DNA of 64,000 bases, taken from Kapaibacterium sp044224925 (GTDB taxonomy: Bacteria; Bacteroidota; Ignavibacteria; Kapaibacteriales; Kapaibacteriaceae). Made by a program: the position numbers and the translations under genes. The stretch is taken from contig JBGAJM010000010.1 in the NCBI GenBank assembly GCA_044224925.1, forward strand, positions 1 through 64,000. The letters run 5' to 3'. The stretch's first letter is position 1; every line of letters starts with the position of its first letter. This document shows, one piece after another, positions 7,486 to 16,793 of this stretch. The notes beneath the pieces are model-generated. The model made no database searches, had not been told where the DNA came from, and saw nothing but the letters and a program-made list of their open reading frames with translations.

Positions 7486-9188
7486 AGTCGTGCGTTGTTC
7501 ACAGCGGTTGTAATTGCGGTTTGAATTGTTGCAGGCAGACCCGGTGAGCCACCCTGCTGCGCGGCTTCCACGGCAGCGATTGCGAGGTGGGGTTTAGAGG
7601 TAGAGCTAATCGCCATGCGGATAGTCTGATCTGTGTGCATGGGAGTCCCGGCTGCCGCAGTGATATTAGCCCGTTGTGGCGCACGAACGGCGGAATCGTA
7701 AACGGCTGAATAACCGTGAGCCCACATTGCGTGCTCAAGGTCCTTCTCGGCCAAGACGGTGAGTCTCTGGGCTTCCTTTGCTGCGCCGCTGAGCCCGCGA
7801 GCGGTCATTGCATATGTCTGCCCGGCTGGGTCTCCGTCCGCAAGGACGTGCCACTCAATGCCAAGGTCGGTCGCTAATTTAATCAGAGTAGCGAGACCGC
7901 ACTGGACGAATTCCAGACAACACACTCCCTCTAGTTCGAAATCGAAATTGAGAAGGCGGGCTGCTTCAGGAAGAAACCAAAACTCACTCTCACCTTCCAC
8001 AAGCAGCCAAGATTTGGCGAAGAGGAGATTTCCTCGCTTGGCGCGCACGTGATATGCAATCTTGCGTTCATCATCAGGTGTGAGCGTCCCAGGCTGGACT
8101 CGGAATACCTCAACCTTTCCTTCTTTGCGGGCGAGGCGGCGAACCGCACTGAGCGGGACAGCGGCAAGTAACTCGCCAGAATGGGTCGCGATAATCTTCT
8201 GCCCCTTGATCGAACTCAGCACCTTCCACAAGGAGCGCACCGCCGATGGGTGGAGGTGAGATTCAGGCTCCTCAATAGCTAGGAGTGGTTCGGAATCTGG
8301 GTCGAATGCTTCGGCGAGCCGTGCATTGAGAAACGCTTCAAAAAGGAACAAGACCGAGAGACTTTGGGTTCCTGCGCCATGTTGGTTGATAGGCAACTTT
8401 GCTCCGCTCTTCGCTGCGAGCTTCACTTGCGTCTTGCTGAGCATATCGAAGATGCGCGCCGGAAATGCCTCTACACTTACGAGATCGTCCGCAGCTAACG
8501 GAACGAGTCCGCCAGTCTTCGCGACTTGTACCTTCACTTCGTTGAACGGCGTATGTGAATCGAGAACAGACTGGTTTATTGCCTCGATCTGCTCCTCCAG
8601 TAAGATCCGGGTCTCTTTATCAATTTGGGGATTCTTCGTGAAAGGTCCCCAAAACGGTGATCGGCTTTGGAAGTGCTGACCAGCGTCACGGACGGCAGCC
8701 AAAAAGAAGGCCGGGTTCAATTGCTGAAGCTCAGATACAATTCTCGGATTCTTTGCGGTCGTGAGTTCATTGTTGTTCAGGTCGAGAAATGACCATTCCA
8801 AGGTGAAGTCCTTTATTGCCGGGTCGTAAGCTGAAACGACCCGAAAACGAACCACCTGCTTATTATCAGCCCGGATTTGCACGGCCTTATCTAGTCCTTG
8901 CACAATTGCATCTGGCCACTCATTTTCCATTGATTCTACAAAGTTGAAATCCATCTCGATCGGCAGGGCGGAACTCGGTTCAGGCCTATCCGCTGTGAGA
9001 TGAAAATCGTATTCACCAAACGGGACTACCTTTCTGGAAAGGCTTCGGCTCAAGCAGGTATGGACTGCTTCCAAGACACTGGTTTTGCCCGTGTTGTTTT
9101 CGCCGATTAGTACTGTGCACTGGTCCAAAGGAATCACAAGCTCTTCGATTCCCCGGAAGTTCTTAATGGTGATTTTGGTTAGTAACAT
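7482..9188 (-). CDS. gajA: Gabija GajA, OLD-family ATPase/TOPRIM nuclease
   Basis: The protein has 568 residues, a normal GajA length. Walker A is GENNTGKT at residues 29-36. A Walker B-type sequence LLAIEEPESHLHP is near 305, followed by IIATHSGELL. The C-terminal TOPRIM domain has LLVEGESEFWFLPE near 397 and the acidic pair ADGDPAG near 452. GajA is a sequence-specific DNA nicking nuclease whose activity is held back by nucleotides. It acts with GajB. Its start overlaps the hsdS stop by 10 nt and its stop overlaps the gajB start by 4 nt, so the pair is embedded in the hsd locus and probably translated from the same message. All catalytic blocks look intact. Confidence 0.9.
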   Translation of the reverse strand: MLLTKITIKNFRGIEELVIPLDQCTVLIGENNTGKTSVLEAVHTCLSRSLSRKVVPFGEYDFHLTADRPEPSSALPIEMDFNFVESMENEWPDAIVQGLDKAVQIRADNKQVVRFRVVSAYDPAIKDFTLEWSFLDLNNNELTTAKNPRIVSELQQLNPAFFLAAVRDAGQHFQSRSPFWGPFTKNPQIDKETRILLEEQIEAINQSVLDSHTPFNEVKVQVAKTGGLVPLAADDLVSVEAFPARIFDMLSKTQVKLAAKSGAKLPINQHGAGTQSLSVLFLFEAFLNARLAEAFDPDSEPLLAIEEPESHLHPSAVRSLWKVLSSIKGQKIIATHSGELLAAVPLSAVRRLARKEGKVEVFRVQPGTLTPDDERKIAYHVRAKRGNLLFAKSWLLVEGESEFWFLPEAARLLNFDFELEGVCCLEFVQCGLATLIKLATDLGIEWHVLADGDPAGQTYAMTARGLSGAAKEAQRLTVLAEKDLEHAMWAHGYSAVYDSAVRAPQRANITAAAGTPMHTDQTIRMAISSTSKPHLAIAAVEAAQQGGSPGLPATIQTAITTAVNNARL

Positions 9189-10492
9189 GGCAGTGAACTC
9201 TCGGGTGTAACCCTCATCTCCCCACTCAACAACTTCGGTAAAATCGTTTCACGCAGGGTTGCGAGGGTACGGGATTGTTGTTTGTTAATCTTGGTTTGGG
9301 CGTCCAGCTTGCCCACCGCCCGCTGGAAGGCCTCTTGAATTTCGATTGGCGGCAAAATGATGGGCATGCTGTTAACTGAATCGAAAGTGATTTGAGGGAA
9401 AGTACCTGATCGAGATTCCGCTTGCAATTGGAATTCATCTAAGGTTTCCTGTGCCGTTAGGATGCGGTACATTAGGCGTGGATGTATCGCTTCAGAGCCT
9501 CGGATGACCATAAATTTGGTTGAGACCACGTAGTCACTGGAATCGAAGTCCACGTATGCATAACGCTTGTTTGCGGGGCGGATTTCGCTAAAGAGGATGT
9601 CGTCGGGACGAATGGATTTCTTGGCTTGCCCTGGCAAACCGGTGTGTTGGCTCCGCTTTTCGTGGAGGAAGTCGCCTTCCAACACATCGCCCGTATTGAT
9701 GAAAACCACCTCGAGTGTGCGCTTGAAATCAAACGTGATGGAAACGTTGTTCGCAATGTCTCCAAGCGTGCAAGCTTGCCAACCTTTGGGGATGTGGCCG
9801 AGGCTTGAGTCTTGGAAAGAGTCGGGGAAGAGGGCTGCGGTGGTTGCGTCCATGCCGGTGGGTTGGCGGCCGTCGAGTTTGGCGCGAACGGGGTCGAAGT
9901 CTACGAACCAGCTTTTGAAGAGGGCGCGCGCCATTGATTCAAGGGTCTCGTTCATTCGGCGGTTCAACTCGATCTTGTCGTCGAGGTCGCCGAGGATCTT
10001 GGCGATGGCTTTTTGCACTTGGATTGGAGGAATTGGAAAACGAAGACGTTCCAAAGTCTGAATATTGATGTTGTCCTGTACACTTCCAGTTGCTTGGTGC
10101 TGAATACGTTTCCGCATAAAACGGAACATGTACTCAATGAACTTAACATCGGCCTTAAGGGGATCTGCGATGAAACCAACGACACTATCCGGGAAGCATG
10201 CAGGAAAGGTCAGGATCGCTGTCTCGGCGATGTTCGCCGCAATCGTGATGCACATTGTTCCTGAAGGCCATAATCGACTCTGTGCCAGCCCTACTTCCGA
10301 ATAGGTCTGTGAATACGATGTAATCTTGCCATTTGATGCCTTAACATCACCTGTTTGGATGAATGGATAAGGCCCTCCATAAAGGTGCTCCGCGTAGCGG
10401 GGCCGATAACGAGAGCGGCCTCTCCCAACCTCTCCGAGTTCATGCAAACTCACCAATTGCCAGCCGTTCGGGCACTCAAACTCCAAAACCAA
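9179..10492 (-). CDS. hsdS: Type I restriction-modification specificity subunit
   Basis: The protein has 437 residues with two target recognition domains, starting at GWQLVSLHELGEVGRGRS and at GWQACTLGDIANNVSI. They are separated by the conserved helical spacer PPIQVQKAIAKILGDLDDKI followed by ELNRRMNETLE and ALFKSWFVDFDPVRAK. A second copy of the helical repeat ends the protein (PPIEIQEAFQRAVGKLDAQ). HsdS sets the bipartite DNA target for both methylation and cleavage. The start lies inside the hsdM 3' end (17-nt overlap). Confidence 0.95.
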   Translation of the reverse strand: MVLEFECPNGWQLVSLHELGEVGRGRSRYRPRYAEHLYGGPYPFIQTGDVKASNGKITSYSQTYSEVGLAQSRLWPSGTMCITIAANIAETAILTFPACFPDSVVGFIADPLKADVKFIEYMFRFMRKRIQHQATGSVQDNINIQTLERLRFPIPPIQVQKAIAKILGDLDDKIELNRRMNETLESMARALFKSWFVDFDPVRAKLDGRQPTGMDATTAALFPDSFQDSSLGHIPKGWQACTLGDIANNVSITFDFKRTLEVVFINTGDVLEGDFLHEKRSQHTGLPGQAKKSIRPDDILFSEIRPANKRYAYVDFDSSDYVVSTKFMVIRGSEAIHPRLMYRILTAQETLDEFQLQAESRSGTFPQITFDSVNSMPIILPPIEIQEAFQRAVGKLDAQTKINKQQSRTLATLRETILPKLLSGEMRVTPESSLPCY

Positions 10493-11999
10493 ACCCCTTC
10501 AAGTTGTTCTTGATCTCGGACTCGAGGCGGGCAGATTCGGCAAACTGCTCGTAGAGTGTTGTTGTGAGGCGTTTCATCTTTTCATCGAAGGGTTCACCAT
10601 CATCCTCAACTGTTTCTGCACCAACATATCGGCCGGGTGTGAGGACGTGCCCGTGCGATGCGATCGTCGCGAGTGATGTCGATGCGCAGAAGCCGGCAAC
10701 ATCAGCGTAGTCCTTGCCGCCTTGCCAAGCTTGTAGTGTTCCGACGATCTTGGTGATGTCTTCGGACATGAGTTCACGGTTGACGCGCGACGTCATGGTG
10801 CCCATCTTGCGTGCATCGATGAAGAGCACTTCGCCTTTGCGTTGCTTGTTCTTGTTGATGAACCAGAGGCAGACGGGGATCTGCGTACTGTAGAAGAGTT
10901 GGCCGGGGAGGGCGACCATGCATTCGACGAGATCGTGTTCGATGAGTGACTTGCGGATCTCGCCTTCGCCGCTTTGATTCGAGCTCATGCTGCCGTTCGC
11001 AAGCACGAAGCCGGCCTTGCCGCGGGGACCCAGGTGATGGATGAAGTGTTGCACCCAGGCGAAGTTCGCATTGCCCTTTGGTGGCACACCATACTTCCAT
11101 CGCACATCGTCATCCTTGCGGAACCAATCGCTGTCGTTGAATGGTGGATTGGCGATGACGAAGTCGGCCTTGAGATCCGGATGCACATCGCGACGGAATG
11201 TGTCGGCATGCTCCGGTCCAATGTCGGCCTCGATCCCGCGGATCGCAAGATTCATGATGGCAAGTCGACGCGTGGTGGCGTTGCTCTCCTGTCCGTAGAT
11301 GCTGATGTCGCCGATCTTCCCGCCATGCGCCTCGACGAACTTCTCGCTCTGCACGAACATGCCACCGGATCCGCAACACGGATCGTAGATGCGACCCTTG
11401 TAGGGTGCGAGCATCTCGACCAACAAGCGCACGATGCATGATGGTGTATAGAACTGTCCGCCGTTCTTCCCTTCCGCGCTTGCGAACTGCATGAGGAAGT
11501 ACTCATAAACGCGACCCAGCACGTCCTTCGAACGATTCTCTGCATCGCCAAGACCGATGGTGCTCACGAGATCGATCAACTCACCAAGTCGATGCTTGTC
11601 GAGAGCGGGTCGGGCATAGTCCTTTGGCAGCACACCTTTCAGTCGCGGATTGTCGCGCTCGATGGCCACCATGGCATCATCCAAGAACGTCCCGATCGTC
11701 ATCTGTCGTGCATTCGCCTGCAGATGCGACCACCGCGCCTCCTTCGGCACCCAGAACACCCCTTTGGCGCGATACTCATCGGCATCTTCCGGATTCGCAT
11801 CCGGTTCATTCGTGAGTTGCGTGAACAGTTCTTCGAAGGAATCGGAGATGTACTTCAGGAAGATCAGACCAAGCACCACGTGCTTGTACTCTGACGCATC
11901 CATGTTGCTGCGCAGCTTGTCGGCCGCCTGCCACAGCGTGGCTTCAAAGCCGACGTTGGCGGTGGAGGAAGAGGAGGAGGATTTCTTGGATTTGGCCAT
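10476..11999 (-). CDS. hsdM: Type I restriction-modification DNA methyltransferase subunit
   Basis: The protein has 507 residues. The N-terminal HsdM helical domain contains DKLRSNMDASEYKHVVLGL and FLKYISDSFEE. The SAM site is IYDPCCGSGGMF near residue 208, and the N6-adenine catalytic motif NPPF is near 284. It methylates adenine in the HsdS-defined site and forms the M2S core. It appears to be the first gene of the locus: nothing on this strand abuts it upstream, and the next gene to the right (12023) is an unrelated secreted protein 23 nt away. A serine-rich stretch near the N-terminus (KKSSSSSSTAN) is probably disordered. Confidence 0.96.
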   Translation of the reverse strand: MAKSKKSSSSSSTANVGFEATLWQAADKLRSNMDASEYKHVVLGLIFLKYISDSFEELFTQLTNEPDANPEDADEYRAKGVFWVPKEARWSHLQANARQMTIGTFLDDAMVAIERDNPRLKGVLPKDYARPALDKHRLGELIDLVSTIGLGDAENRSKDVLGRVYEYFLMQFASAEGKNGGQFYTPSCIVRLLVEMLAPYKGRIYDPCCGSGGMFVQSEKFVEAHGGKIGDISIYGQESNATTRRLAIMNLAIRGIEADIGPEHADTFRRDVHPDLKADFVIANPPFNDSDWFRKDDDVRWKYGVPPKGNANFAWVQHFIHHLGPRGKAGFVLANGSMSSNQSGEGEIRKSLIEHDLVECMVALPGQLFYSTQIPVCLWFINKNKQRKGEVLFIDARKMGTMTSRVNRELMSEDITKIVGTLQAWQGGKDYADVAGFCASTSLATIASHGHVLTPGRYVGAETVEDDGEPFDEKMKRLTTTLYEQFAESARLESEIKNNLKGFGFGV

Positions 12000-12022
12000 A
12001 GAGCAATTTACTTCTCGGGAGA

Positions 12023-12649
12023 TTACTCTTCAGCGATCATTCGTTTCAGTTCGGAAACACATTTGGGACCGATCAGGAGTCCCTCCAACTGTTCGCCGTT
12101 GGAATACGACCCAAGCCGATTCAAGGCTTTCGAGACATAACCTTCGATGACGTTTGTGGCTACTGCTGCGATTGGACCAAGACCAAGTGAAGTGGTGGCT
12201 GCCAACGACATAACATCCTTACCCAACACTGAGACCAAGACCTGGGTTAGGGGTGCAACACTCATTTGACCTTTCGACAATAGTGCCATCTCCTTTTTAC
12301 CGCCCGGCGTGTACTGTACCGTCACCGTTGATTGCTTGAGAAGCTTTCCATGCGTGATCATCGCCGGGGTACGAAGTTCTAAACTGACGGACAACCTCAC
12401 TCTGCCATCCTTTAACAAGGATCTCTCAACAGCCGTGATCCAGAAGCTGTAGTCCTCTCCTACTTCGCCACAACGAAATGTAGGACAGCTTTTAAGTGAA
12501 TGTTCGATTCCTGACTTGATGTGACGCAGTTCTAGCTTCTCTTCAAAAGCGGTCTTCAAGTCGATCTTGATCATTCCGTCTTGCGCACAAAGCGGTGCGA
12601 CAATCGGACTCATGAACAGGAACAGACTGATAAGTACGATCTTTTTCAA
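12023..12649 (-). CDS. Secreted hypothetical protein
   Basis: The protein has 208 residues. It starts with a clear Sec signal peptide: MKKIVLISLFLFMSPIVAPL, with cleavage expected after CAQ. I recognise no family. The mature part is mixed alpha/beta with a small, glycine-rich hydrophobic patch (LAATTSLGLGPIAAVATNVI). The gene lies 23 nt upstream of hsdM on the same strand, so hsdM could be transcribed from its promoter, but a functional link is unlikely. The 210 bp to its right (12650-12861) hold no gene that I can support. Confidence 0.65.
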   Translation of the reverse strand: MKKIVLISLFLFMSPIVAPLCAQDGMIKIDLKTAFEEKLELRHIKSGIEHSLKSCPTFRCGEVGEDYSFWITAVERSLLKDGRVRLSVSLELRTPAMITHGKLLKQSTVTVQYTPGGKKEMALLSKGQMSVAPLTQVLVSVLGKDVMSLAATTSLGLGPIAAVATNVIEGYVSKALNRLGSYSNGEQLEGLLIGPKCVSELKRMIAEE

Positions 12650-12861
12650 TTCCAGGGTCCTTTCGATACTGAGCGAATTCTCACTCAGTGTGATTGCTCG
12701 TGGTTACTACAACTCATTGCTATTGCGCCACATCTCGCGTCATCCGAACAAACGTCTCGCAACGGACAGTTCAATGCCGGCATACACGCTACCGTACCTC
12801 CCTCAATTCGATTCAGCGTCATCAACTGCTTCTCAAGAGCCCACAACACAACAACCGAACA

Positions 12862-14775
12862 TCATCTACAGATCACGAGCGGCTTTACGAAGACGCCGGC
12901 ACCGCGCTGCACGCGCACGTGGTACAGGCCGGAGGCCCAACGTGCGAGGTCCAGACGGGTGACTCCATCGGCATCGACCGTGAACGTGCGAACAACCGAT
13001 CCATCCAGGGCCATGATCCGCACGTCGTCGCCTGTGCGGAGGCCATCAAGAACAAGATCTTCGTCTGAGCCAGCCGGATTCGGATAGATGCTGATCTGCG
13101 CGTCTGCGACATCCGGCTCTTGAACAGAGACGGGTTGATTCGTACATGTGCTCGACGGTCCGGGATCTGCAAGGAACAGTTTCCATGCCCCTTCGGCGGC
13201 CGCAATGGCGAACTCGTATTTGGTGTGCTGCTCGAGCGCGTTGGGCGAGGTTCCGAAACTGCTGGCGCCGTGCATGACGATCGCAGCACTATCGGACACA
13301 TCGACACCATTGCGGAAAACCCGCACACCCTTTGCCGAGTCTTGATAGACGTAGATACCCCAATGCTCCGATCCATTTCCGGTGAAGAGCTCAAAGAGGT
13401 TGTAGCATGTAGCGTTCGACGGCTGCGTGGTCGCAAGAACCCAGTCGTTGAGTATGTGAAGCCGACCGTTACAGTATTGTGCGTAGAGGTAGGAGTAACG
13501 TCCGCGGGCAGGCATCAGCGTACCTGGCCATTCACCGGATGTGAAGTCTCCATCGATGTCCATCACACCCGAGCAGGCGTTGCGGATGGAATCTCCGCTT
13601 CCATACCGGATCACGCATGTGTCGTTCCGAAGGACGCCAGAGAATGCGCTAGGCTCAGTTGTAAGACCCACGATTCCTGACGTTGGAATGTAGCGCTGAT
13701 CCTGACGTGTGACGGTGCCATTCTCCGTAAGCATCGCTTGTCGGTAGTACGGCTCCTGGATCAGACCTGTGCCATCGTCCTTACAATCCAGCGCAACGGT
13801 GGTCGACGGAGTGCGCTCGACCGGATCGCTGCCGATCTCCATGAAGAACAAGCCGACCGATGCCTTGATCCCAAACTCATAGATCGTATGCGTCGTGCCA
13901 TGACATGGCGAAGTCGAGAAGCCGAAGCGTACGCCAACGACGATGGCGGTATCGTCGGTAACATCTTTGCCGTTGAGTTCCACAACCACCGGACGCGCCG
14001 TATCGTGGTTCACCTTGATCTTCCAATTCTCACGACCGTTGCCGGTTGAAAAGCCGAACACGTTATAGCACGTCTTCTCATACGGACCATTGCCGATCCC
14101 CCAGTCGTTCATGAGGTACATGATCTGCGACTTCGGACAGTAGTCCAAGTAGAGTTTTGAGAAACGGCCGAGGAGCGGCGTGATCCCTTCCCACTCTTGT
14201 GGTCTTCCAGGTCGGGACCGTGTGAACAGCCCATCGATCGTGTGCATCGAGTCACAAGCGAGATCGGTTGGCCAACCGTAGCCGCCCGGCGGATTCGTGA
14301 CGCTTGGCTCTCGCTCGACGATCCGCGGCGTGCGTGAGAGATCGACGGGAGGACCGTTTTGCGTGGTGGGATCCGGATCGAAGGAATTCACGGCCGTGTC
14401 GAGAAGAGCACGCTTGGCGACAACCGTAGCGAGAGCTCTGCCCCATGGTCCGTCACTGATGCAGAACGAGATCGTCACGTCGCCGATTGGCGTCTGCGCC
14501 GGAAGCGTGAACGAGATGCTCTTCGCCGTAACGCCGATCACCGTTGCTTCAGTCGTCCCCACGTAGACACGAGCCAGATCCTTGATCGCCGGGGAAACGA
14601 TCCCACTTCCCTCGACCACCAGTGTTCCGCTCCCTTCGATGCCAATGGTCGCCGGCTCGCAACGGACGGTGAGTTTCTCGAACATCGTATCGCATTGTGC
14701 TTGTAGCACATGATCTGAAAGTCCGAACAGAACTGCAGCGATCAAGCTGCAACGCAAGAGGAGGTCACGTGTCAT
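12862..14775 (-). CDS. T9SS-exported protein with tandem repeat domain
   Basis: The protein has 637 residues. It has a signal peptide (LLLRCSLIAAVLFGLSDHVL, cleaved near AQC) and an IPT/TIG-like Ig domain at about residues 35-110, of the type VRCEPATIGIEGSGTLVV. Two copies follow of an unnamed domain of about 150 residues. Each has a DLACDSMHTIDG or CSGVMDIDGDF opening, an aromatic NDW block and a TCYNVF/TCYNLF plus TGNG segment. The end is a T9SS sorting domain: ISIYPNPAG, then RWASGLYHVRV and KPLVI. It would be exported across the outer membrane and attached or released. The paired domain may bind ligand, but its function is not known. Its stop lies 10 nt after the neighbouring VWA gene in reading direction. 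Confidence 0.78.
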   Translation of the reverse strand: MTRDLLLRCSLIAAVLFGLSDHVLQAQCDTMFEKLTVRCEPATIGIEGSGTLVVEGSGIVSPAIKDLARVYVGTTEATVIGVTAKSISFTLPAQTPIGDVTISFCISDGPWGRALATVVAKRALLDTAVNSFDPDPTTQNGPPVDLSRTPRIVEREPSVTNPPGGYGWPTDLACDSMHTIDGLFTRSRPGRPQEWEGITPLLGRFSKLYLDYCPKSQIMYLMNDWGIGNGPYEKTCYNVFGFSTGNGRENWKIKVNHDTARPVVVELNGKDVTDDTAIVVGVRFGFSTSPCHGTTHTIYEFGIKASVGLFFMEIGSDPVERTPSTTVALDCKDDGTGLIQEPYYRQAMLTENGTVTRQDQRYIPTSGIVGLTTEPSAFSGVLRNDTCVIRYGSGDSIRNACSGVMDIDGDFTSGEWPGTLMPARGRYSYLYAQYCNGRLHILNDWVLATTQPSNATCYNLFELFTGNGSEHWGIYVYQDSAKGVRVFRNGVDVSDSAAIVMHGASSFGTSPNALEQHTKYEFAIAAAEGAWKLFLADPGPSSTCTNQPVSVQEPDVADAQISIYPNPAGSDEDLVLDGLRTGDDVRIMALDGSVVRTFTVDADGVTRLDLARWASGLYHVRVQRGAGVFVKPLVICR

Positions 14776-14785
14776 GGGTTGTAGA

Positions 14786-16591
14786 TCAGCGTTGAATGAG
14801 CAGTTTGAAGGTCGTCGTTCCTTGCGGCGTCATGATCCGGCCATAGTAGACACCACGTGATAGATCCTGTGTATCCAGACCGATGCGGTTCAAGCCCTCG
14901 TGCGCATCGACAACTTCTATGGATCGAACCCGTGATCCCGTTGCATCGATCAGCTCAAGCGTGGCTTTTCCAGGAGCTTTCATCAACACGATCACTTCGG
15001 CGCGATCCGCGGTTGGTGTTGGTTGGACGATCGCGGATTGTTGGTTCGTATAGGAGTCGGGGTCGATCTCCACGCCCGTCACCACCGGATCGCACGAATA
15101 CACGACCGAACGCGAAAGGAGTGTGTCGTTCGCTACGTAGACGATCTGAAGCTTCTGCGAGCCCATGGTTGGATCGCAGTCGGGCAGCGTAAAGTAGATC
15201 GTACAGCACTCATCCTCCGAGATCTCCGAGATCAACCGACCATACAGACTGTCAAGCTCCGCACCGCGATCGATCTGAAACACCTTACCGCGCGGCGCGG
15301 CGGCGACGAATGAGCGCATCGTATCGAGCGCTTTCAGTTCGTTCGGATCGTTCTTGAATCCTAGGGCCACGAGATAGATCGGAATGTTCGCTTGTGTGAT
15401 CGCGTCCACCAATTGAGCGGGTCGTATCGTCGATCGATTGTCGACGCCATCCGTCATCGCGATCACAAACCGGTTTGGACTCGAGTTCACGCGTGCCTTG
15501 GCAAGACCAACACTCAGCGCGTCATAGAACGCCGTATTCCCATCGGCGTTGAGATCGTTCACCGTTGTGATCAATTCCTGCTTGTTCGACGTCCAGTCCT
15601 TGCGTAGCTCCACCACGTCGTTGAATCGGATCACACATGCACTATCACTGGGATGCATGCGGTTGATGAAGCGCGTGAGTGCGCGCTTGATCGCATCCAT
15701 ACGCGTGATCGTCTCGTTCTCGTACGAGATGTCGCTTCGCATACTGCCAGAGTTATCGACCACCAAGACCGCTGACATCTCATTGCCCGCCTCGCGTTGG
15801 TCGCATCGAATGGAGTCAGGACAAATGAAGCGTCCGTTCACAGCGATGCCGAGCTGGTTTGCTTCGCGGAGGCGATTCACTCGACCGTCGACCGCATTGG
15901 TATCGCTTGCGAGAATGGACGCGTCGATCTTCAGCCCTACCACCCTTCCGCTGCTCACCACCTTTTCGACATTACAAAGGTTGATGTCTTCCGGCAGGAT
16001 CTCTTCGACGGTCACTTTCAGTCCACCGCAATTGTCCTCATATCGCGCCACCGTCCGCTGCTGCGCGATGTTGAACGTTGAATCCAGGATCTGGAACACG
16101 AATGCCGAACCCGTACCGGCCTTCTCGATCTGATACCGGTGGATCGAACGGTTCAATGGTTGCGCGGGGAGCGGCTCTCCGTTGACGCGAAAGCCGAGGT
16201 TCTTTCGGAAACTGATCTCGAACAACGGCGTGAGTCCGAGCGACTTCGGCGGGAAGGCCCACACGGTCGAATCTCCCACCCAATGTGGGATCTCGACAAA
16301 TGGCGAGGTAAGGATACGTTTGGGTGGCCAGCGAAATGCATCGATCTCCTCTTGGGGTACATCGTACACCCAGGCTGCATCGACACCGTGGCAATCCGTG
16401 AACTGCGGCCACTGGCTATATGTGCCTTCTACCGTAATCCGGTAGGTGGCCGTTGGCCTGGTCGGCGGCGAGGAGATCGCAATGCCGGACGTAGCATCAA
16501 GTCGGGTTGTGAAGGGGAATTGCGCGAGTGCCAGCGTGGGCACCATCGCGAACACCGTCATGCAGATCAAAAGTTTGCGGACCAAGTCCAT
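14786..16591 (-). CDS. T9SS-exported von Willebrand factor A domain protein
   Basis: I prefer the ATG at 16591 (601 residues), because it puts the signal peptide MDLVRKLLICMTVFAMVPTL right at the N-terminus. A start at 16612 is also open. A VWA domain begins near residue 275 with the MIDAS motif VVDNSGSM. The conserved Thr (NADGNTAFYDAL) and Asp (AMTDGVDNR) follow, so metal binding should be intact. The C-terminus is a T9SS sorting domain ending RGVYYGRIMTPQGTTTFKLL. VWA domains bind other proteins, so a surface adhesion or matrix role is plausible. It is followed closely by the other T9SS gene on the same strand. The 180 bp upstream (16613-16793) show nothing definite. Confidence 0.85.
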   Translation of the reverse strand: MDLVRKLLICMTVFAMVPTLALAQFPFTTRLDATSGIAISSPPTRPTATYRITVEGTYSQWPQFTDCHGVDAAWVYDVPQEEIDAFRWPPKRILTSPFVEIPHWVGDSTVWAFPPKSLGLTPLFEISFRKNLGFRVNGEPLPAQPLNRSIHRYQIEKAGTGSAFVFQILDSTFNIAQQRTVARYEDNCGGLKVTVEEILPEDINLCNVEKVVSSGRVVGLKIDASILASDTNAVDGRVNRLREANQLGIAVNGRFICPDSIRCDQREAGNEMSAVLVVDNSGSMRSDISYENETITRMDAIKRALTRFINRMHPSDSACVIRFNDVVELRKDWTSNKQELITTVNDLNADGNTAFYDALSVGLAKARVNSSPNRFVIAMTDGVDNRSTIRPAQLVDAITQANIPIYLVALGFKNDPNELKALDTMRSFVAAAPRGKVFQIDRGAELDSLYGRLISEISEDECCTIYFTLPDCDPTMGSQKLQIVYVANDTLLSRSVVYSCDPVVTGVEIDPDSYTNQQSAIVQPTPTADRAEVIVLMKAPGKATLELIDATGSRVRSIEVVDAHEGLNRIGLDTQDLSRGVYYGRIMTPQGTTTFKLLIQR

Positions 16592-16793
16592 GCCACCACG
16601 TACAACCGTCACGTTATCACCCTCATTCTATGAATACGTACGCGAATGTAACGAAATGCGCATTGATTTTTCAGCGCACACGTTCGAGTCGCCGAAGATC
16701 GGAGAAGTGGCGACATGTGGTGTCGTCAACGCTACTGCACATCAGTAGCACGTGAATACTGTGCAATTGATCGAGAACGATCGATCACCGTCT

